Shown: piece after piece, positions 12,246-30,192 of the stretch
Position numbering within the stretch: the first letter of the stretch is position 1
Layout of the letters: every line of letters starts with the position of its first letter
Assembly: GCF_024127895.1 (NCBI RefSeq)
Contig: NZ_JAMYBK010000002.1
Coordinates: 1-64,000 of the forward strand
Direction of reading: 5' to 3'
Length of the DNA stretch: 64,000 nt
From: Pseudomonas guariconensis
Lineage (GTDB): Bacteria > Pseudomonadota > Gammaproteobacteria > Pseudomonadales > Pseudomonadaceae
Notes under the pieces: model-generated
Told to the model about the DNA's origin: nothing
The model's database searches: none
What the model saw: only the letters and a program-made list of their open reading frames with translations
Translations under genes and position numbers: made by a program

Positions 12246-13616
12246 ATGAACACTGTGCGTGAAACCATCGCAGCCATCGCCACCGCCCAGGGGCGCGGAG
12301 GCGTTGGCATCGTCAGGCTGTCCGGCCCGTTGGCCAGCCAGGCGGGGCAGGCCATTACTGGCCGCTCCCTGACGCCACGCCATGCCCACTACGGCCCGTT
12401 CCGCGATGACCAGGGCCTGGTGCTGGACGAAGGCATCGCCTTGTTCTTCCCCGGGCCGAATTCGTTCACCGGCGAAGACGTCCTGGAACTGCAGGGGCAT
12501 GGCGGGCCAGTGGTCATGGACATGCTGCTGCAGCGCTGCCTGCAACTGGGTTGCCGCCTGGCGCGGCCGGGCGAGTTCAGCGAGCGGGCATTTCTCAACG
12601 ACAAGCTCGACCTGGCCCAGGCCGAAGCGATCGCCGACCTCATCGAGGCCAGCTCGACCCAGGCTGCGCGCAATGCCCTGCGTTCGCTGCAGGGGGAATT
12701 CTCCAAGCGTGTGCATAACCTCACCGAAGCCTTGATCGCGCTGCGGATCTACGTCGAAGCGGCTATCGACTTCCCTGAGGAAGAGATCGACTTCCTCGCC
12801 GATGGCCATGTGTTGTCCATGCTCGATGCGGTGCGCAGCGAGTTGTCCACAGTGCAGCGCGAGGCCGGGCAGGGCGCCCTGCTGCGCGATGGCATGACCG
12901 TGGTCATCGCCGGCCGGCCCAATGCCGGCAAATCCAGCCTGCTCAACCGCTTGGCAGGCCGGGAGGCGGCCATCGTCACGGATATCGCCGGCACCACACG
13001 GGATATCCTGCGCGAACATATCCACATCGACGGCATGCCGCTGCACGTGGTGGACACCGCCGGCCTGCGCGATACCGACGATCATGTGGAAAAGATCGGT
13101 GTGGAGCGTGCACTCAAGGCCATTGGCGAGGCTGATCGCGTCCTGCTGGTGGTGGACTCCACCGCACCGGAAGCCAGCGACCCGTTTGCGCTGTGGCCGG
13201 AGTTCCTCGACTTGCGACCCGATCCGGCCAAGGTCACTCTCATCCGCAACAAAGCAGACCTGAGCGGCGAGGCGGTGGCCATGGAGCAGAGCGAGGACGG
13301 CCACGTCACCCTCACGCTCAGCGCCAAGGGCGACGACGTGGGGCTGGAGCTGCTGCGGGAACACCTCAAGGCCTGCATGGGTTACGAACAGACCGCAGAG
13401 AGCAGTTTCAGCGCTCGCCGGCGTCACCTGGAGGCACTGCGCCAGGCAAGCGACCATCTCGAACATGGCCGTGCGCAATTGACCTTGGCGGGAGCCGGCG
13501 AACTGCTGGCCGAAGACCTGCGCCAGGCCCAGCAGGCGCTGGGGGAAATCACCGGGGCGTTCAGCTCCGACGATCTGCTGGGGCGCATCTTCTCCAGCTT
13601 CTGCATCGGCAAGTAA
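12246..13616 (+). CDS. mnmE: tRNA modification GTPase MnmE
   Basis: 456 residues. With MnmG it forms the complex that installs the 5-carboxymethylaminomethyl group on U34 of certain tRNAs. The N-terminal tetrahydrofolate-binding domain ([21 protein letters not shown]) is followed by a helical domain with an inserted G domain: G1 [13 protein letters not shown]2 IAGTTRD, G3 DTAGLRDT, G4 NKAD. The C-terminal CIGK motif with its catalytic cysteine is intact. Unlike in many bacteria, mnmG is separated from it by a 508-bp gap. Confidence 0.98.
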   Translation: MNTVRETIAAIATAQGRGGVGIVRLSGPLASQAGQAITGRSLTPRHAHYGPFRDDQGLVLDEGIALFFPGPNSFTGEDVLELQGHGGPVVMDMLLQRCLQLGCRLARPGEFSERAFLNDKLDLAQAEAIADLIEASSTQAARNALRSLQGEFSKRVHNLTEALIALRIYVEAAIDFPEEEIDFLADGHVLSMLDAVRSELSTVQREAGQGALLRDGMTVVIAGRPNAGKSSLLNRLAGREAAIVTDIAGTTRDILREHIHIDGMPLHVVDTAGLRDTDDHVEKIGVERALKAIGEADRVLLVVDSTAPEASDPFALWPEFLDLRPDPAKVTLIRNKADLSGEAVAMEQSEDGHVTLTLSAKGDDVGLELLREHLKACMGYEQTAESSFSARRRHLEALRQASDHLEHGRAQLTLAGAGELLAEDLRQAQQALGEITGAFSSDDLLGRIFSSFCIGK

Positions 13617-14124
13617 CGTCCTCTTCTGGGGCGCCCTGCGCCCCATCGCGACACAACGCCGCTCCCGCAGGTACGGCGACCAATCCCTGACCTTATCTCC
13701 ATTCCCTGACACCAGAAGTCATCAACAGGTGCGTATTCGCTCGCCTGAGCTCTGTGGAAAACTCGCCCTCAGCGCCGTTGATAACAGGGCGTTTTGGCTG
13801 AGGACAAATCCACCTGTGGGTAACACGCATTTTAATCCACAGGTTAAATGGCGTTATCCAGAGCCCTCAGGGTCACTGAGGCACAGGGTTATAAAACCCT
13901 CAAGGCGGCGATATGAAAGGCCTACAGAAGCTTATCCACAGGCAGGCAGGGGGCTAAGAGTAAACATAAAAACAAAGCTTTTTTAAATTTTTCCTCTTTG
14001 TTTTCTTTTATTCGCCACTCATCCACAGCCTGGTCAAAATTTGCGCAAAAGGTTTCTTTAGGAGGGGGGAAGTCCCTATACTTGTCCGCTTACCTTCTCT
14101 ATTCGCAAAACAGGCACGAGGTGC
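13617..14124. other. mnmE-mnmG gap: DnaA-box cluster with AT-rich tract
   Basis: This 508-bp gap carries a GC hairpin (GGGGCG/CGCCCC, 13628-13644) after mnmE and then a series of DnaA-box-like 9-mers. One is perfect, TTATCCACA at 13932-13940. Variants lie at 13753-13761, 13815-13823, 13833-13841, 13854-13862 and 14019-14027. An AT-rich run lies at 13961-14012. A likely -10 for mnmG, TATACT, is at 14077-14082. No gene is supported here; short frames in it lack protein character. The layout resembles the true origin 4.5 kb away. Confidence 0.7.
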
Positions 14125-16016
<1,892 letters not shown>

Positions 16017-16020
<4 letters not shown>

Positions 16021-16667
16021 GTGCCCTGGTCACCCCGCAACACGCAGAAGAGTTGTCCACAGGTGCGCGCCAGCTCGGTGTCGAGCTGAGCCCGCAGCAG
16101 CACGAACAGCTGCTGGGCTACCTGGCCCTGCTGATCAAGTGGAACAAAGCCTATAACCTCACCGCGGTGCGTGATCCAGACGAGATGGTGTCGCGCCACC
16201 TGCTCGACAGCCTCAGCGTCATGCCGTTTATCCACAGCGACACGCAAAGCTGGCTGGATGTCGGCAGCGGCGGCGGCATGCCCGGCATCCCGCTGGCCAT
16301 CCTGCATCCGCACAAGCAAGTGACGTTGCTCGACAGCAACGGCAAGAAAACCCGCTTCCTCACCCAGGTGAAGATGGAACTGAAACTGGACAACCTGCAG
16401 GTTATCCACAGCCGGGTCGAGGAGTTCCAGCCTGCGCAGCCGTTCTGCGGGATCGTCTCGCGAGCGTTCAGCAGCATGGAGAATTTCACCAACTGGACAC
16501 GCCACCTGGGCGACGCACGGACGCAATGGCTTGCAATGAAGGGGCTGCATCCTGCCGATGAACTGGTAGCATTGCCCGCAGACTTCACAGTGGAAAGCGA
16601 GCAGGCCCTGACCGTTCCGGGTTGCCAGGGCCAGCGCCATCTGCTGATACTGCGCCGCAAGGCATGA
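16017..16667 (+). CDS. rsmG: 16S rRNA (guanine-527-N7)-methyltransferase RsmG
   Basis: 216 residues from a TTG start at 16017 that overlaps the mnmG stop (TTGA), so the two are translationally coupled. The SAM-binding signature [16 protein letters not shown] lies near residue 76, preceded by [24 protein letters not shown], both diagnostic of the family. It methylates G527 in the 530 loop of 16S rRNA. Two perfect TTATCCACA 9-mers (16228 and 16402) lie in this gene. Confidence 0.96.
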
Positions 16668-16685
16668 CTGGGAACACACGCAACA

Positions 16686-17477
16686 ATGGCTAAGGTATTC
16701 GCAATCGCGAACCAGAAAGGTGGTGTGGGCAAGACCACCACCTGCATCAATCTCGCCGCATCGCTGGCCGCGACCAAGCGTCGTGTGCTGCTGATCGACC
16801 TCGATCCACAGGGCAACGCCACCATGGGCAGTGGCGTGGACAAGCACGTCCTGGAACATTCGGTCTATGACCTGCTGATCGGGGAATGCGACCTGGCCCA
16901 GGCCATGCACTACTCCGAGCACGGTGGCTTCCAGTTGCTGCCGGCCAACCGCGACCTGACCGCCGCGGAAGTGGTGCTGCTGGAGATGCAGATGAAGGAG
17001 AGCCGCCTGCGCAACGCGCTGGCGCCGATCCGCGACAACTACGACTTCATCCTCATCGACTGCCCGCCCTCGCTGTCGATGCTGACCCTCAACGCTTTGG
17101 TCGCCTCCGATGGCGTGATCATCCCGATGCAGTGCGAGTACTACGCACTGGAAGGTCTCAGCGACCTTGTGGATAACATCAAGCGCATCGCTGCCCGGCT
17201 GAATCCGGAGCTGAAGATCGAAGGCCTGCTGCGGACCATGTACGATCCGCGCCTGAGCCTGAACAACGATGTCTCGGCCCAACTCAAGGAACACTTCGGC
17301 GACCGCCTGTACGACACGGTCATCCCGCGTAACATCCGCCTGGCCGAGGCGCCGAGTTTCGGCATGCCGGCCCTGGCGTACGACAAGCAATCGCGTGGCG
17401 CGCTGGCCTATCTGGCCCTGGCTGGGGAACTGGTGCGCCGTCAACGCCGTCAATCACGCACTGCACAAACAACTTAA
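16686..17477 (+). CDS. parA: Chromosome-partitioning ATPase ParA
   Basis: 263 residues. The deviant Walker A motif KGGVGKTT near residue 11 marks the ParA/MinD family; Walker A' and B follow (LIDLDPQGNA, FILIDCPPSL). ATP-bound dimers coat the nucleoid and pull the ParB-parS complexes toward the cell poles. It lies 9 bp from parB and shares the operon with mnmG and rsmG. One perfect TGTGGATAA lies at 17168-17176. Confidence 0.97.
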   Translation: MAKVFAIANQKGGVGKTTTCINLAASLAATKRRVLLIDLDPQGNATMGSGVDKHVLEHSVYDLLIGECDLAQAMHYSEHGGFQLLPANRDLTAAEVVLLEMQMKESRLRNALAPIRDNYDFILIDCPPSLSMLTLNALVASDGVIIPMQCEYYALEGLSDLVDNIKRIAARLNPELKIEGLLRTMYDPRLSLNNDVSAQLKEHFGDRLYDTVIPRNIRLAEAPSFGMPALAYDKQSRGALAYLALAGELVRRQRRQSRTAQTT

Positions 17478-17486
17478 GGAATCCGC

Positions 17487-18359
17487 ATGGCCATCAAGAA
17501 ACGGGGTCTCGGACGTGGGTTGGATGCACTGCTCAGTGGTCCTTCCGTCACCGTGCTCGAAGAGCAGGCGGTGAAGATCGACCAGAAGGAACTGCAACAC
17601 CTGCCGGTCGAACTGATCCAGCGTGGCAAGTATCAGCCGCGCCGCGACATGGACCCCGAAGCGCTGGAGGAACTGGCGCACTCGATTCGCAACCAGGGCG
17701 TGATGCAACCGATCGTGGTCCGTCCGATCGGCGAGAACCGCTACGAGATCATCGCCGGCGAACGTCGCTGGCGCGCCACCCAGCAAGCCGGCCTGGACAC
17801 CATCCCGGCCATGGTCCGCGAGGTGCCGGACGAAGCCGCCATCGCCATGGCGCTGATCGAGAACATTCAGCGCGAAGACCTCAACCCGCTGGAAGAGGCC
17901 CTGGCGCTGCAGCGCCTGCAGCAGGAGTTCGAACTGACCCAGCAGCAGGTGGCCGATGCCGTGGGCAAGTCGCGGGTGACCGTGGCCAACCTGCTGCGCC
18001 TGATCTCGCTGCCGGAAGCGATCAAGACCATGCTGGCCCATGGCGACCTGGAAATGGGGCATGCGCGTGCACTGCTGGGCCTTGAGGAAGATCGCCAGGA
18101 AGAGGGGGCGCGACATGTTGTCGCACGCGGCCTCACCGTGCGCCAAACCGAGGCACTGGTGCGCCAGTGGCTCAATGGAAAATCCGACCCGGTGGAACCG
18201 GCCAAACCTGACCCGGATATCGCACGCCTTGAACAGCGTCTCGCAGAGCGCCTGGGCTCGGCGGTGCAGATCCGTCACGGCAACAAGGGCAAGGGCCAGT
18301 TGGTAATTCGCTACAACTCGCTAGATGAGTTGCAGGGCGTCCTTGCTCACATCCGCTGA
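17487..18359 (+). CDS. parB: Chromosome-partitioning protein ParB
   Basis: 290 residues. The N-terminal CTP-binding domain has the signatures QPRRDMDPEALEELAHSI and ENRYEIIAGERRWRA (the GERRxRA motif). The central helix-turn-helix (TQQQVADAVGKSRVTVANLLRLI) binds parS, and the C-terminal segment dimerises. Three parS sites are visible in this window (5340, 5970 and 37670). The gene ends the mnmG-rsmG-parA-parB run. Confidence 0.97.
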   Translation: MAIKKRGLGRGLDALLSGPSVTVLEEQAVKIDQKELQHLPVELIQRGKYQPRRDMDPEALEELAHSIRNQGVMQPIVVRPIGENRYEIIAGERRWRATQQAGLDTIPAMVREVPDEAAIAMALIENIQREDLNPLEEALALQRLQQEFELTQQQVADAVGKSRVTVANLLRLISLPEAIKTMLAHGDLEMGHARALLGLEEDRQEEGARHVVARGLTVRQTEALVRQWLNGKSDPVEPAKPDPDIARLEQRLAERLGSAVQIRHGNKGKGQLVIRYNSLDELQGVLAHIR

Positions 18360-18404
18360 AACAATTCCCGTTGTAGCGCGCAGTCGGAAATCACTACCCA
18401 ATAG

Positions 18405-18433
18405 TTGAATAGGGGTTAATCCACCCCTATACT
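18405..18433 (+). promoter_or_regulatory. Promoter of the atp operon
   Basis: TTGAAT (18405-18410) and TATACT (18428-18433) are 17 bp apart, a good sigma-70 promoter. It lies 75 bp upstream of the atpI start, in the parB-atpI gap. Confidence 0.75.
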
Positions 18434-18508
18434 CTGCGCGCATTTTGTCGGCACAAATTATGCCAAGTCGTTGCTGACTTGACAGTCGACTTTCGAGGAG
18501 CAGTTGTG

Positions 18509-19802
<1,294 letters not shown>

Positions 19803-19930
19803 GACCGCCTGGCGTGTCTGATAGCCTTCCCTGCCCGTTTGGGGGGAGGGCTGAAAAAGTCCGCAAGGGCAGTTGTACCAAACGATTTGTTTTACCGCTT
19901 CAAACTAAAAACCTAACCAATACGACGTAA

Positions 19931-20203
<273 letters not shown>

Positions 20204-20260
20204 TCACTCGTTGCCACGAGTTGATTGGTGTGATGGACAAAGACCGAGCGAGGTGTTGGC

Positions 20261-20731
20261 GTGAACATTAATGCAACCCTGATTGGCCAATCCGTTGCTT
20301 TCTTGATTTTTGTGCTGTTCTGCATGAAGTTCGTATGGCCTCCGGTCATCAACGCCCTGCAGGAACGCCAGAAGAAGATTGCCGACGGCTTGGACGCTGC
20401 CAACCGCGCAGCTCGCGACCTGGAGCTGGCCCAAGAAAAAGCGGGTCAGCAACTGCGTGAAGCGAAGGCACAGGCAGCCGAAATCATTGAGCAGGCCAAG
20501 AAGCGCGCTGCTCAGCTTGTCGAGGAAGCCCGTGATCAGGCCCGCGTCGAAGCTGACCGTGTGAAGGCTCAGGCTCAAGCCGAGATCGAACAGGAACTCA
20601 ACAGCGTCAAGGACGCCCTGCGTGCCCAAGTGGGTGCCCTGGCTGTCGGCGGTGCTGAAAAGATCCTTGGCGCCACAATCGATCAAAACGCGCATGCGGA
20701 GCTGGTTGACAAACTGGCCGCTGAAATTTAA
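20261..20731 (+). CDS. atpF: ATP synthase Fo subunit b
   Basis: 156 residues from a GTG start at 20261 ([20 protein letters not shown]). One N-terminal membrane helix is followed by a long charged helix (about 30-156) that dimerises as the peripheral stalk; the alternating Ala, Glu, Lys and Gln pattern is typical of its right-handed coiled coil. It links subunit a to subunit delta and holds F1 still. Confidence 0.97.
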   Translation: MNINATLIGQSVAFLIFVLFCMKFVWPPVINALQERQKKIADGLDAANRAARDLELAQEKAGQQLREAKAQAAEIIEQAKKRAAQLVEEARDQARVEADRVKAQAQAEIEQELNSVKDALRAQVGALAVGGAEKILGATIDQNAHAELVDKLAAEI

Positions 20732-20743
20732 GCGAGGGCGATC

Positions 20744-21280
20744 ATGGCAGAACTGACCACGTTGGCCCGACCTTACGCTAAGGCTGCCTTTGAGCATGCC
20801 CAGGCCCATCAGCAACTGGCCAATTGGTCAGCCATGCTCGGCCTGGCTGCTGCGGTGTCGCAAGACGACACCATGCAGCGCCTGCTCAAGGCCCCGCGAC
20901 TGACAAGCGCAGAAAAGGCCGCCGCATTCATTGAAGTGTGCGGTGACAAGTTCGACGCTCAGGCACAGAATTTCATTCATGTTGCCGCGGAAAACGAACG
21001 TCTCCTGCTGTTGCCGGAGATTTCGGAATTGTTCGAGCTGTACAAGGCCGAGCAAGAGAAATCCGTGGACGTGGAAGTCACCAGTGCTTTTGCGTTGAAC
21101 CAAGAACAGCAAGACAAACTCGCCAAGGTTCTCAGTGCACGGCTCAGCCGGGAAGTACGCCTGCACGCGTCGGAGGATGCCAGCCTGATCGGCGGCGTCG
21201 TCATCCGCGCCGGCGACCTGGTAATCGATGGCTCGGTTCGCGGCAAGATCGCGAAACTGGCCGAAGCATTGAAATCTTGA
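20744..21280 (+). CDS. atpH: ATP synthase F1 subunit delta
   Basis: 178 residues. The family signature [14 protein letters not shown] lies at residue 5, and the C-terminal [25 protein letters not shown] motif is conserved. Delta sits on top of F1 and binds the b-subunit dimer. It starts 12 bp after atpF. Confidence 0.97.
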   Translation: MAELTTLARPYAKAAFEHAQAHQQLANWSAMLGLAAAVSQDDTMQRLLKAPRLTSAEKAAAFIEVCGDKFDAQAQNFIHVAAENERLLLLPEISELFELYKAEQEKSVDVEVTSAFALNQEQQDKLAKVLSARLSREVRLHASEDASLIGGVVIRAGDLVIDGSVRGKIAKLAEALKS

Positions 21281-21301
21281 GTTTGAAGGGGCAGCAGAGC
21301 A

Positions 21302-22846
<1,545 letters not shown>

Positions 22847-22851
22847 GCCGC

Positions 22852-22874
22852 AGCGGGGGCTTCTGGCCCCCGCT
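22852..22874 (+). other. Intercistronic hairpin between atpA and atpG
   Basis: AGCGGGGGC (22852-22860) pairs with GCCCCCGCT (22866-22874) around a 5-base loop. No U-tract follows, so it is not an obvious terminator. It may protect upstream mRNA or reduce expression of atpG relative to atpA. Confidence 0.6.
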
Positions 22875-22895
22875 TGCTAACCTGATAGGTGATAC

Positions 22896-23756
22896 ATGGC
22901 AGGCGCAAAAGAGATTCGCAGTAAGATTGCGAGCATCAAAAGCACGCAAAAAATTACCAGCGCCATGGAGAAAGTGGCGGTCAGCAAGATGCGCAAGGCA
23001 CAACTGCGCATGGCTGCTAGCCGTCCCTATGCGGAGCGTATCCGCCAGGTGATCGGTCATCTGGCCAACGCCAACCCGGAATACCGCCACCCGTTCATGG
23101 TCGAGCGCGACATCAAGCGCGTCGGCTATATCGTGGTGAGCAGTGACCGTGGTCTGTGCGGTGGCTTGAACACCAACCTGTTCAAGGCCCTGGTCAAGGA
23201 CATGACCGCCAACCGCGAGCAGGGCGTCGAAATCGACCTGTGCGTGATCGGTAGCAAGGGTGCGGCATTCTTCCGCAACTTCGGCGGCAACGTCGTAGCC
23301 GCGATCAGCCACCTGGGCGAAGAGCCATCGATCAACGATCTGATCGGCTCCGTCAAGGTCATGCTGGACGCCTACCTGGACGGCCGCATCGATCGCCTCT
23401 CCGTGGTGTCGAACAAGTTCATCAATACCATGACGCAACAACCGACGGTCGAGCAGTTGGTACCGTTGGTGGCAACCCCGGATCAGGAGCTCAAGCACCA
23501 CTGGGACTACCTCTACGAACCCGACGCCAAGGAGCTGCTGGACGGCCTGATGGTGCGTTACGTGGAGTCGCAGGTCTACCAGGCGGTGGTCGAGAACAAC
23601 GCAGCCGAGCAGGCTGCCCGGATGATCGCCATGAAGAACGCCACAGACAACGCCGGTAACCTGATCAGCGACCTCCAGCTGATCTACAACAAGGCGCGTC
23701 AGGCTGCGATCACCCAGGAGATCTCGGAAATCGTCGGCGGCGCTGCCGCGGTTTAA
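22896..23756 (+). CDS. atpG: ATP synthase F1 subunit gamma
   Basis: 286 residues. The N-terminal [27 protein letters not shown] and the C-terminal [15 protein letters not shown] helix form the rotating coiled-coil shaft; the [15 protein letters not shown] motif near residue 87 is conserved. Gamma transmits rotation of the c-ring to the catalytic beta subunits. One copy per enzyme is needed, compared with three alpha and three beta. Confidence 0.97.
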   Translation: MAGAKEIRSKIASIKSTQKITSAMEKVAVSKMRKAQLRMAASRPYAERIRQVIGHLANANPEYRHPFMVERDIKRVGYIVVSSDRGLCGGLNTNLFKALVKDMTANREQGVEIDLCVIGSKGAAFFRNFGGNVVAAISHLGEEPSINDLIGSVKVMLDAYLDGRIDRLSVVSNKFINTMTQQPTVEQLVPLVATPDQELKHHWDYLYEPDAKELLDGLMVRYVESQVYQAVVENNAAEQAARMIAMKNATDNAGNLISDLQLIYNKARQAAITQEISEIVGGAAAV

Positions 23757-25160
<1,404 letters not shown>

Positions 25161-25165
25161 TCCCG

Positions 25166-25183
25166 GCGCCCCGCAAGGGGCGC
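25166..25183 (+). other. Intercistronic hairpin between atpD and atpC
   Basis: GCGCCCC (25166-25172) pairs with GGGGCGC (25177-25183) around GCAA, a stable GNRA-type tetraloop. It lacks a U-tract. Its position after the beta gene mirrors the hairpin after the alpha gene. Confidence 0.6.
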
Positions 25184-25204
25184 TAATCAGGTTGAGGCAA
25201 GCAG

Positions 25205-25630
25205 ATGGCTATGACAGTCCATTGCGATATCGTCAGCGCGGAAGGAGAGATCTTCTCCGGTCTGGTCGAGATGGTGGTTGCGCACGGCAACCTGGGCGAT
25301 CTGGGTATCGCTCCAGGCCACGCGCCGCTGATCACCAATCTGAAGCCAGGTCCGATCACGCTGACCAAGCAGGGTGGCGATCGCGAGGTGTTCTACATCT
25401 CCGGTGGTTTCCTCGAAGTGCAGCCGAACATGGTCAAGGTACTCGCCGATACCGTGCAACGTGCCGCCGACCTGGACGAAGCCTCCGCTCAGGAAGCCGT
25501 CAAGGCTGCTGAGAAGGCCCTGCATGAAAAAGGCGCGGATTTCGACTACAGTGCCGCCGCCGCACGCCTGGCCGAGGCCGCAGCCCAGCTGCGCACCGTC
25601 CAGCAGATCCGCAAGAAGTTCGGCGGCTGA
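25205..25630 (+). CDS. atpC: ATP synthase F1 subunit epsilon
   Basis: 141 residues. The N-terminal beta barrel ([41 protein letters not shown]) contains the family pattern, and the C-terminal helical hairpin (about 88-141) can block rotation as an ATPase inhibitor. It is the last gene of the operon, followed by a strong terminator. Confidence 0.97.
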   Translation: MAMTVHCDIVSAEGEIFSGLVEMVVAHGNLGDLGIAPGHAPLITNLKPGPITLTKQGGDREVFYISGGFLEVQPNMVKVLADTVQRAADLDEASAQEAVKAAEKALHEKGADFDYSAAAARLAEAAAQLRTVQQIRKKFGG

Positions 25631-25654
25631 TACCGCAGGCTTCAGGCAGATTGA

Positions 25655-25687
25655 GAAAAAGGGTAGCCATCGGCTACCCTTTTTCTT
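25655..25687 (+). terminator. Terminator of the atp operon
   Basis: A-run, then GGGTAGCC pairing with GGCTACCC around ATC, then a long T-run. This is a textbook intrinsic terminator closing atpIBEFHAGDC. It also separates the operon from glmU. Confidence 0.93.
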
Positions 25688-25746
25688 TTTTCGTCACCCC
25701 ACAAAGCCGGTCATGTCACTGACCGCCCAGGATTGGTAGCCAGTCA

Positions 25747-27114
25747 ATGTCTCTCGATATCGTTATTCTCGCCGCAGGCCAAGGGACTCGCATGCGTTCG
25801 GCGTTGCCCAAGGTACTGCACCCCGTCGCTGGCAATTCCATGCTTGGCCATGTTATCCACAGCGCACGCCAGCTGCAGCCCAAGGGCATCCATGTGGTCA
25901 TCGGCCACGGTGCCGAGCAGGTGCGAGAGCGCCTGGCCGCCGACGACCTGAACTTCGTCATGCAGGACAAGCAGCTCGGTACTGGCCACGCCGTGGCGCA
26001 GGCCCTGCCGGCGCTGAGTGCCGAGACGGTGCTGGTGCTCTACGGCGATGTGCCGCTGATCGAGGTCGATACCCTGCAGCGCCTGCTGGCCAAGGTCAGC
26101 GACACGCAACTGGGGTTGCTCACCGTCAACCTCGACGACCCGACCGGCTATGGCCGCATCGTGCGCGACGGCCAGGGCCAGGTGGCAGCGATCGTCGAGC
26201 ACAAGGATGCCAGCGAAGCGCAGAAGGCGATCAAGGAAGGCAATACCGGCATCCTCGCCGTGCCTGCCGCACGCCTGGCCGACTGGCTGGGGCGGTTGTC
26301 CAACGACAACGCCCAGGGTGAGTATTACCTGACCGACGTGATCGCCATGGCCGTAGGCGACGGGCTGGTGGTCGCCACCGAGCAGCCCCATGACCCGATG
26401 GAAGTGCAGGGGGCCAACGATCGCCGCCAGCTTTCCGAGCTCGAGCGCCATTACCAGTTGCGCGAAGGCCGACGCCTGATGGCTCAGGGCGTGACCCTGC
26501 GCGATCCGGCACGTTTCGATGTACGCGGTGAGGTGACGGTCGGCCGCGACGTGCTGATCGACATCAACGTGATCCTCGAAGGCAAGGTGGTGATCGAGGA
26601 CGATGTGCAGATCGGCCCTAACTGCGTGATCAAGGACAGCACCCTGCGCAAGGGCGTGGTGGTCAAGGCCAACAGCCACATCGAAGGTGCCGTGCTGGGC
26701 GAGGGCAGCGATGCCGGCCCGTTCGCCCGCCTGCGTCCGGGCAGCGTGCTGGAAGCCAAGGCCCACGTGGGTAACTTCGTCGAGCTGAAGAACGCACACC
26801 TGGGCGAGGGCGCCAAGGCCGGCCACCTGACCTACCTGGGCGATGCCGAGGTCGGTGCGCGCACCAACATCGGTGCCGGCACCATCACCTGCAACTACGA
26901 CGGTGCCAACAAGTTCAAGACGGTCATGGGCGAGGATGTGTTCATCGGTTCGAACAACTCGCTGGTGGCACCTGTGGAAATCAAGGATGGCGCCACGACT
27001 GCCGCGGGTTCCACCATCACCCAGGCTGTCGAGGCCGGGCAGCTGGCTGTGGCCCGTGCACGACAGCGTAATATCGAAGGCTGGAAGCGGCCGGAGAAGA
27101 TCAAGAAGAACTGA
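25747..27114 (+). CDS. glmU: Bifunctional UDP-GlcNAc pyrophosphorylase / GlcN-1-P acetyltransferase
   Basis: 455 residues. The N-terminal uridyltransferase domain has [19 protein letters not shown]; the C-terminal left-handed beta-helix (about 250-455) of hexapeptide repeats is the acetyltransferase, with [19 protein letters not shown] and NYDGANK. It makes UDP-GlcNAc for peptidoglycan and lipopolysaccharide from the glucosamine phosphate supplied by glmS, encoded 1.1 kb downstream. One perfect TTATCCACA lies at 25853-25861 in codons for VIHS. Confidence 0.98.
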   Translation: MSLDIVILAAGQGTRMRSALPKVLHPVAGNSMLGHVIHSARQLQPKGIHVVIGHGAEQVRERLAADDLNFVMQDKQLGTGHAVAQALPALSAETVLVLYGDVPLIEVDTLQRLLAKVSDTQLGLLTVNLDDPTGYGRIVRDGQGQVAAIVEHKDASEAQKAIKEGNTGILAVPAARLADWLGRLSNDNAQGEYYLTDVIAMAVGDGLVVATEQPHDPMEVQGANDRRQLSELERHYQLREGRRLMAQGVTLRDPARFDVRGEVTVGRDVLIDINVILEGKVVIEDDVQIGPNCVIKDSTLRKGVVVKANSHIEGAVLGEGSDAGPFARLRPGSVLEAKAHVGNFVELKNAHLGEGAKAGHLTYLGDAEVGARTNIGAGTITCNYDGANKFKTVMGEDVFIGSNNSLVAPVEIKDGATTAAGSTITQAVEAGQLAVARARQRNIEGWKRPEKIKKN

Positions 27115-27143
27115 CAGTTATCCACAGGCGCCTCAATGCAAAG

Positions 27144-27171
27144 CCGACTTATGTGAATAAGTCGGTTTTTT
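27144..27171 (+). terminator. Terminator after glmU
   Basis: CCGACTTA (27144-27151) pairs with TAAGTCGG (27158-27165), followed by TTTTTT. A perfect TTATCCACA at 27118-27126 lies between the glmU stop and this hairpin. Confidence 0.88.
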
Positions 27172-27183
27172 GTTGGCCTTTCG

Positions 27184-27290
27184 ACCGCTTCGCGGGCAAG
27201 CCCGCTCCCACACAGGCTCCGAGCCAATCGCAAATGATGCGGTGTGCAGCGTCTTGTGGGAGCGGGCTTGCCCGCGAAGAAGCCGACGCG
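27184..27290. repeat. Inverted pair of REP elements
   Basis: Two P. putida-type REP units face each other. The first (about 27188-27213) reads CGCGGGCAAGCCCGCTCCCA; the second (about 27254-27279) is its reverse complement. Together they can form a large cruciform in the glmU-glmR gap. Such REP elements occur in large numbers in P. putida genomes and are targets of some insertion sequences. The 284-bp gap also has a perfect TTATCCACA at 27300-27308. Confidence 0.85.
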
Positions 27291-27373
27291 GTCGAAAAAT
27301 TATCCACAACCTACATTCTGATGCATTCGCCTTGACGAAACTGCTTTCTTGGGTTTTGATTGCGATCATTATC

Positions 27374-27386
27374 TTTCGAATCGAAA
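27374..27386. promoter_or_regulatory. Candidate operator of the DeoR-type regulator
   Basis: TTTCGA and TCGAAA form a perfect 6-bp inverted repeat around a single A, 12 bp upstream of the regulator's ATG. DeoR-family operators often contain TTTCG/TTCG units. Autoregulation, and control of glmS downstream, are inferred. Confidence 0.5.
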
Positions 27387-27398
27387 CTTAAATCTGTC

Positions 27399-28175
27399 AT
27401 GTCGAAACGAAACACGCCTCAACGCCGTCACAACATCCTGGCCTTGCTCAACGAGCAGGGCGAGGTGAGTGTGGATGCCCTGGCCAAGCGTTTCGAAACC
27501 TCGGAAGTGACCATCCGCAAGGACCTCGCCGCCCTCGAAGCCAACGGCCTGTTGCTGCGCCGCTACGGTGGCGCGGTCACCGTTCCGCAGGAAATGCTCG
27601 TCGAAACCGTGCAGCCGGTATCGCGCTACAAGCAAGCGATCGCCAAGGCGGCGGTGGGGCGTATCCGCGAGCATGCACGCATCATCATCGACAGCGGCAG
27701 CACCACCGCCGCGATGATCCCGGAACTGGGCCGGCAACCTGGCCTGGTGGTGATGACCAACTCCCTGAACGTGGCCCGTGCCATCAGCGAGCTGGAGCAC
27801 GAGCCGGTGCTGTTGATGACCGGCGGTACCTGGGACCCGCATTCCGAATCCTTCCAAGGCCAGGTCGCCGAGCAGGTACTACGCTCATACGATTTCGACC
27901 AGTTGTTCATCGGTGCCGATGGCATCGACCTCAACCGCGGCACCACCACCTTCAACGAATTGCTCGGCCTCAGCCGGGTGATGGCGGAAGTTGCCCGGGA
28001 AGTGATCGTCATGGTCGAGTCGGACAAGGTCGGGCGCAAGATCCCCAACCTCGAGCTGCCCTGGAGCAGCGTCAACACCCTGATTACAGACGAACGCCTG
28101 CCGATGGAGGCACGCGAACAGATTCAAGCCCGCGGCATCAACCTGATCTGCGCCGCGATCAGCCAGGAGCAATAA
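27399..28175 (+). CDS. glmR: DeoR-family regulator upstream of glmS
   Basis: 258 residues from ATG 27399 ([32 protein letters not shown]); an in-frame TTG at 27360 would place the operator palindrome inside the gene. The N-terminal winged helix-turn-helix has the DeoR signature [21 protein letters not shown]. The C-terminal domain (about 75-258) is the sugar-isomerase-like DeoRC fold with [15 protein letters not shown], which senses a phosphorylated sugar. It lies 2 bp before glmS, so a role in amino-sugar control is likely. The symbol is used by analogy with glmS-linked DeoR genes. Confidence 0.85.
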   Translation: MSKRNTPQRRHNILALLNEQGEVSVDALAKRFETSEVTIRKDLAALEANGLLLRRYGGAVTVPQEMLVETVQPVSRYKQAIAKAAVGRIREHARIIIDSGSTTAAMIPELGRQPGLVVMTNSLNVARAISELEHEPVLLMTGGTWDPHSESFQGQVAEQVLRSYDFDQLFIGADGIDLNRGTTTFNELLGLSRVMAEVAREVIVMVESDKVGRKIPNLELPWSSVNTLITDERLPMEAREQIQARGINLICAAISQEQ

Positions 28176-28177
28176 CC

Positions 28178-30013
<1,836 letters not shown>

Positions 30014-30192
30014 CGGGGTAGGGAAGGCGTGGTGGTGGTTTTAGAGAGTTAAAACTGCCGCTGAGCCATAAAAACTGTCGCAGCAGGAGGTGAGCCCACC
30101 TGGCCTCCCTCCTGTAGCGCTCGTCTCTTAGTTCCAACGATCTTTCGCCGTCATTCTTGAGCGACCTGTATCGGTACTCAGGCCCTAACCGC

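Noticed and set aside
30014..30192. Possible Tn7-like insertion after glmS
   Set aside because: No Tn7 end sequence or transposition gene is present; the next genes are metabolic.
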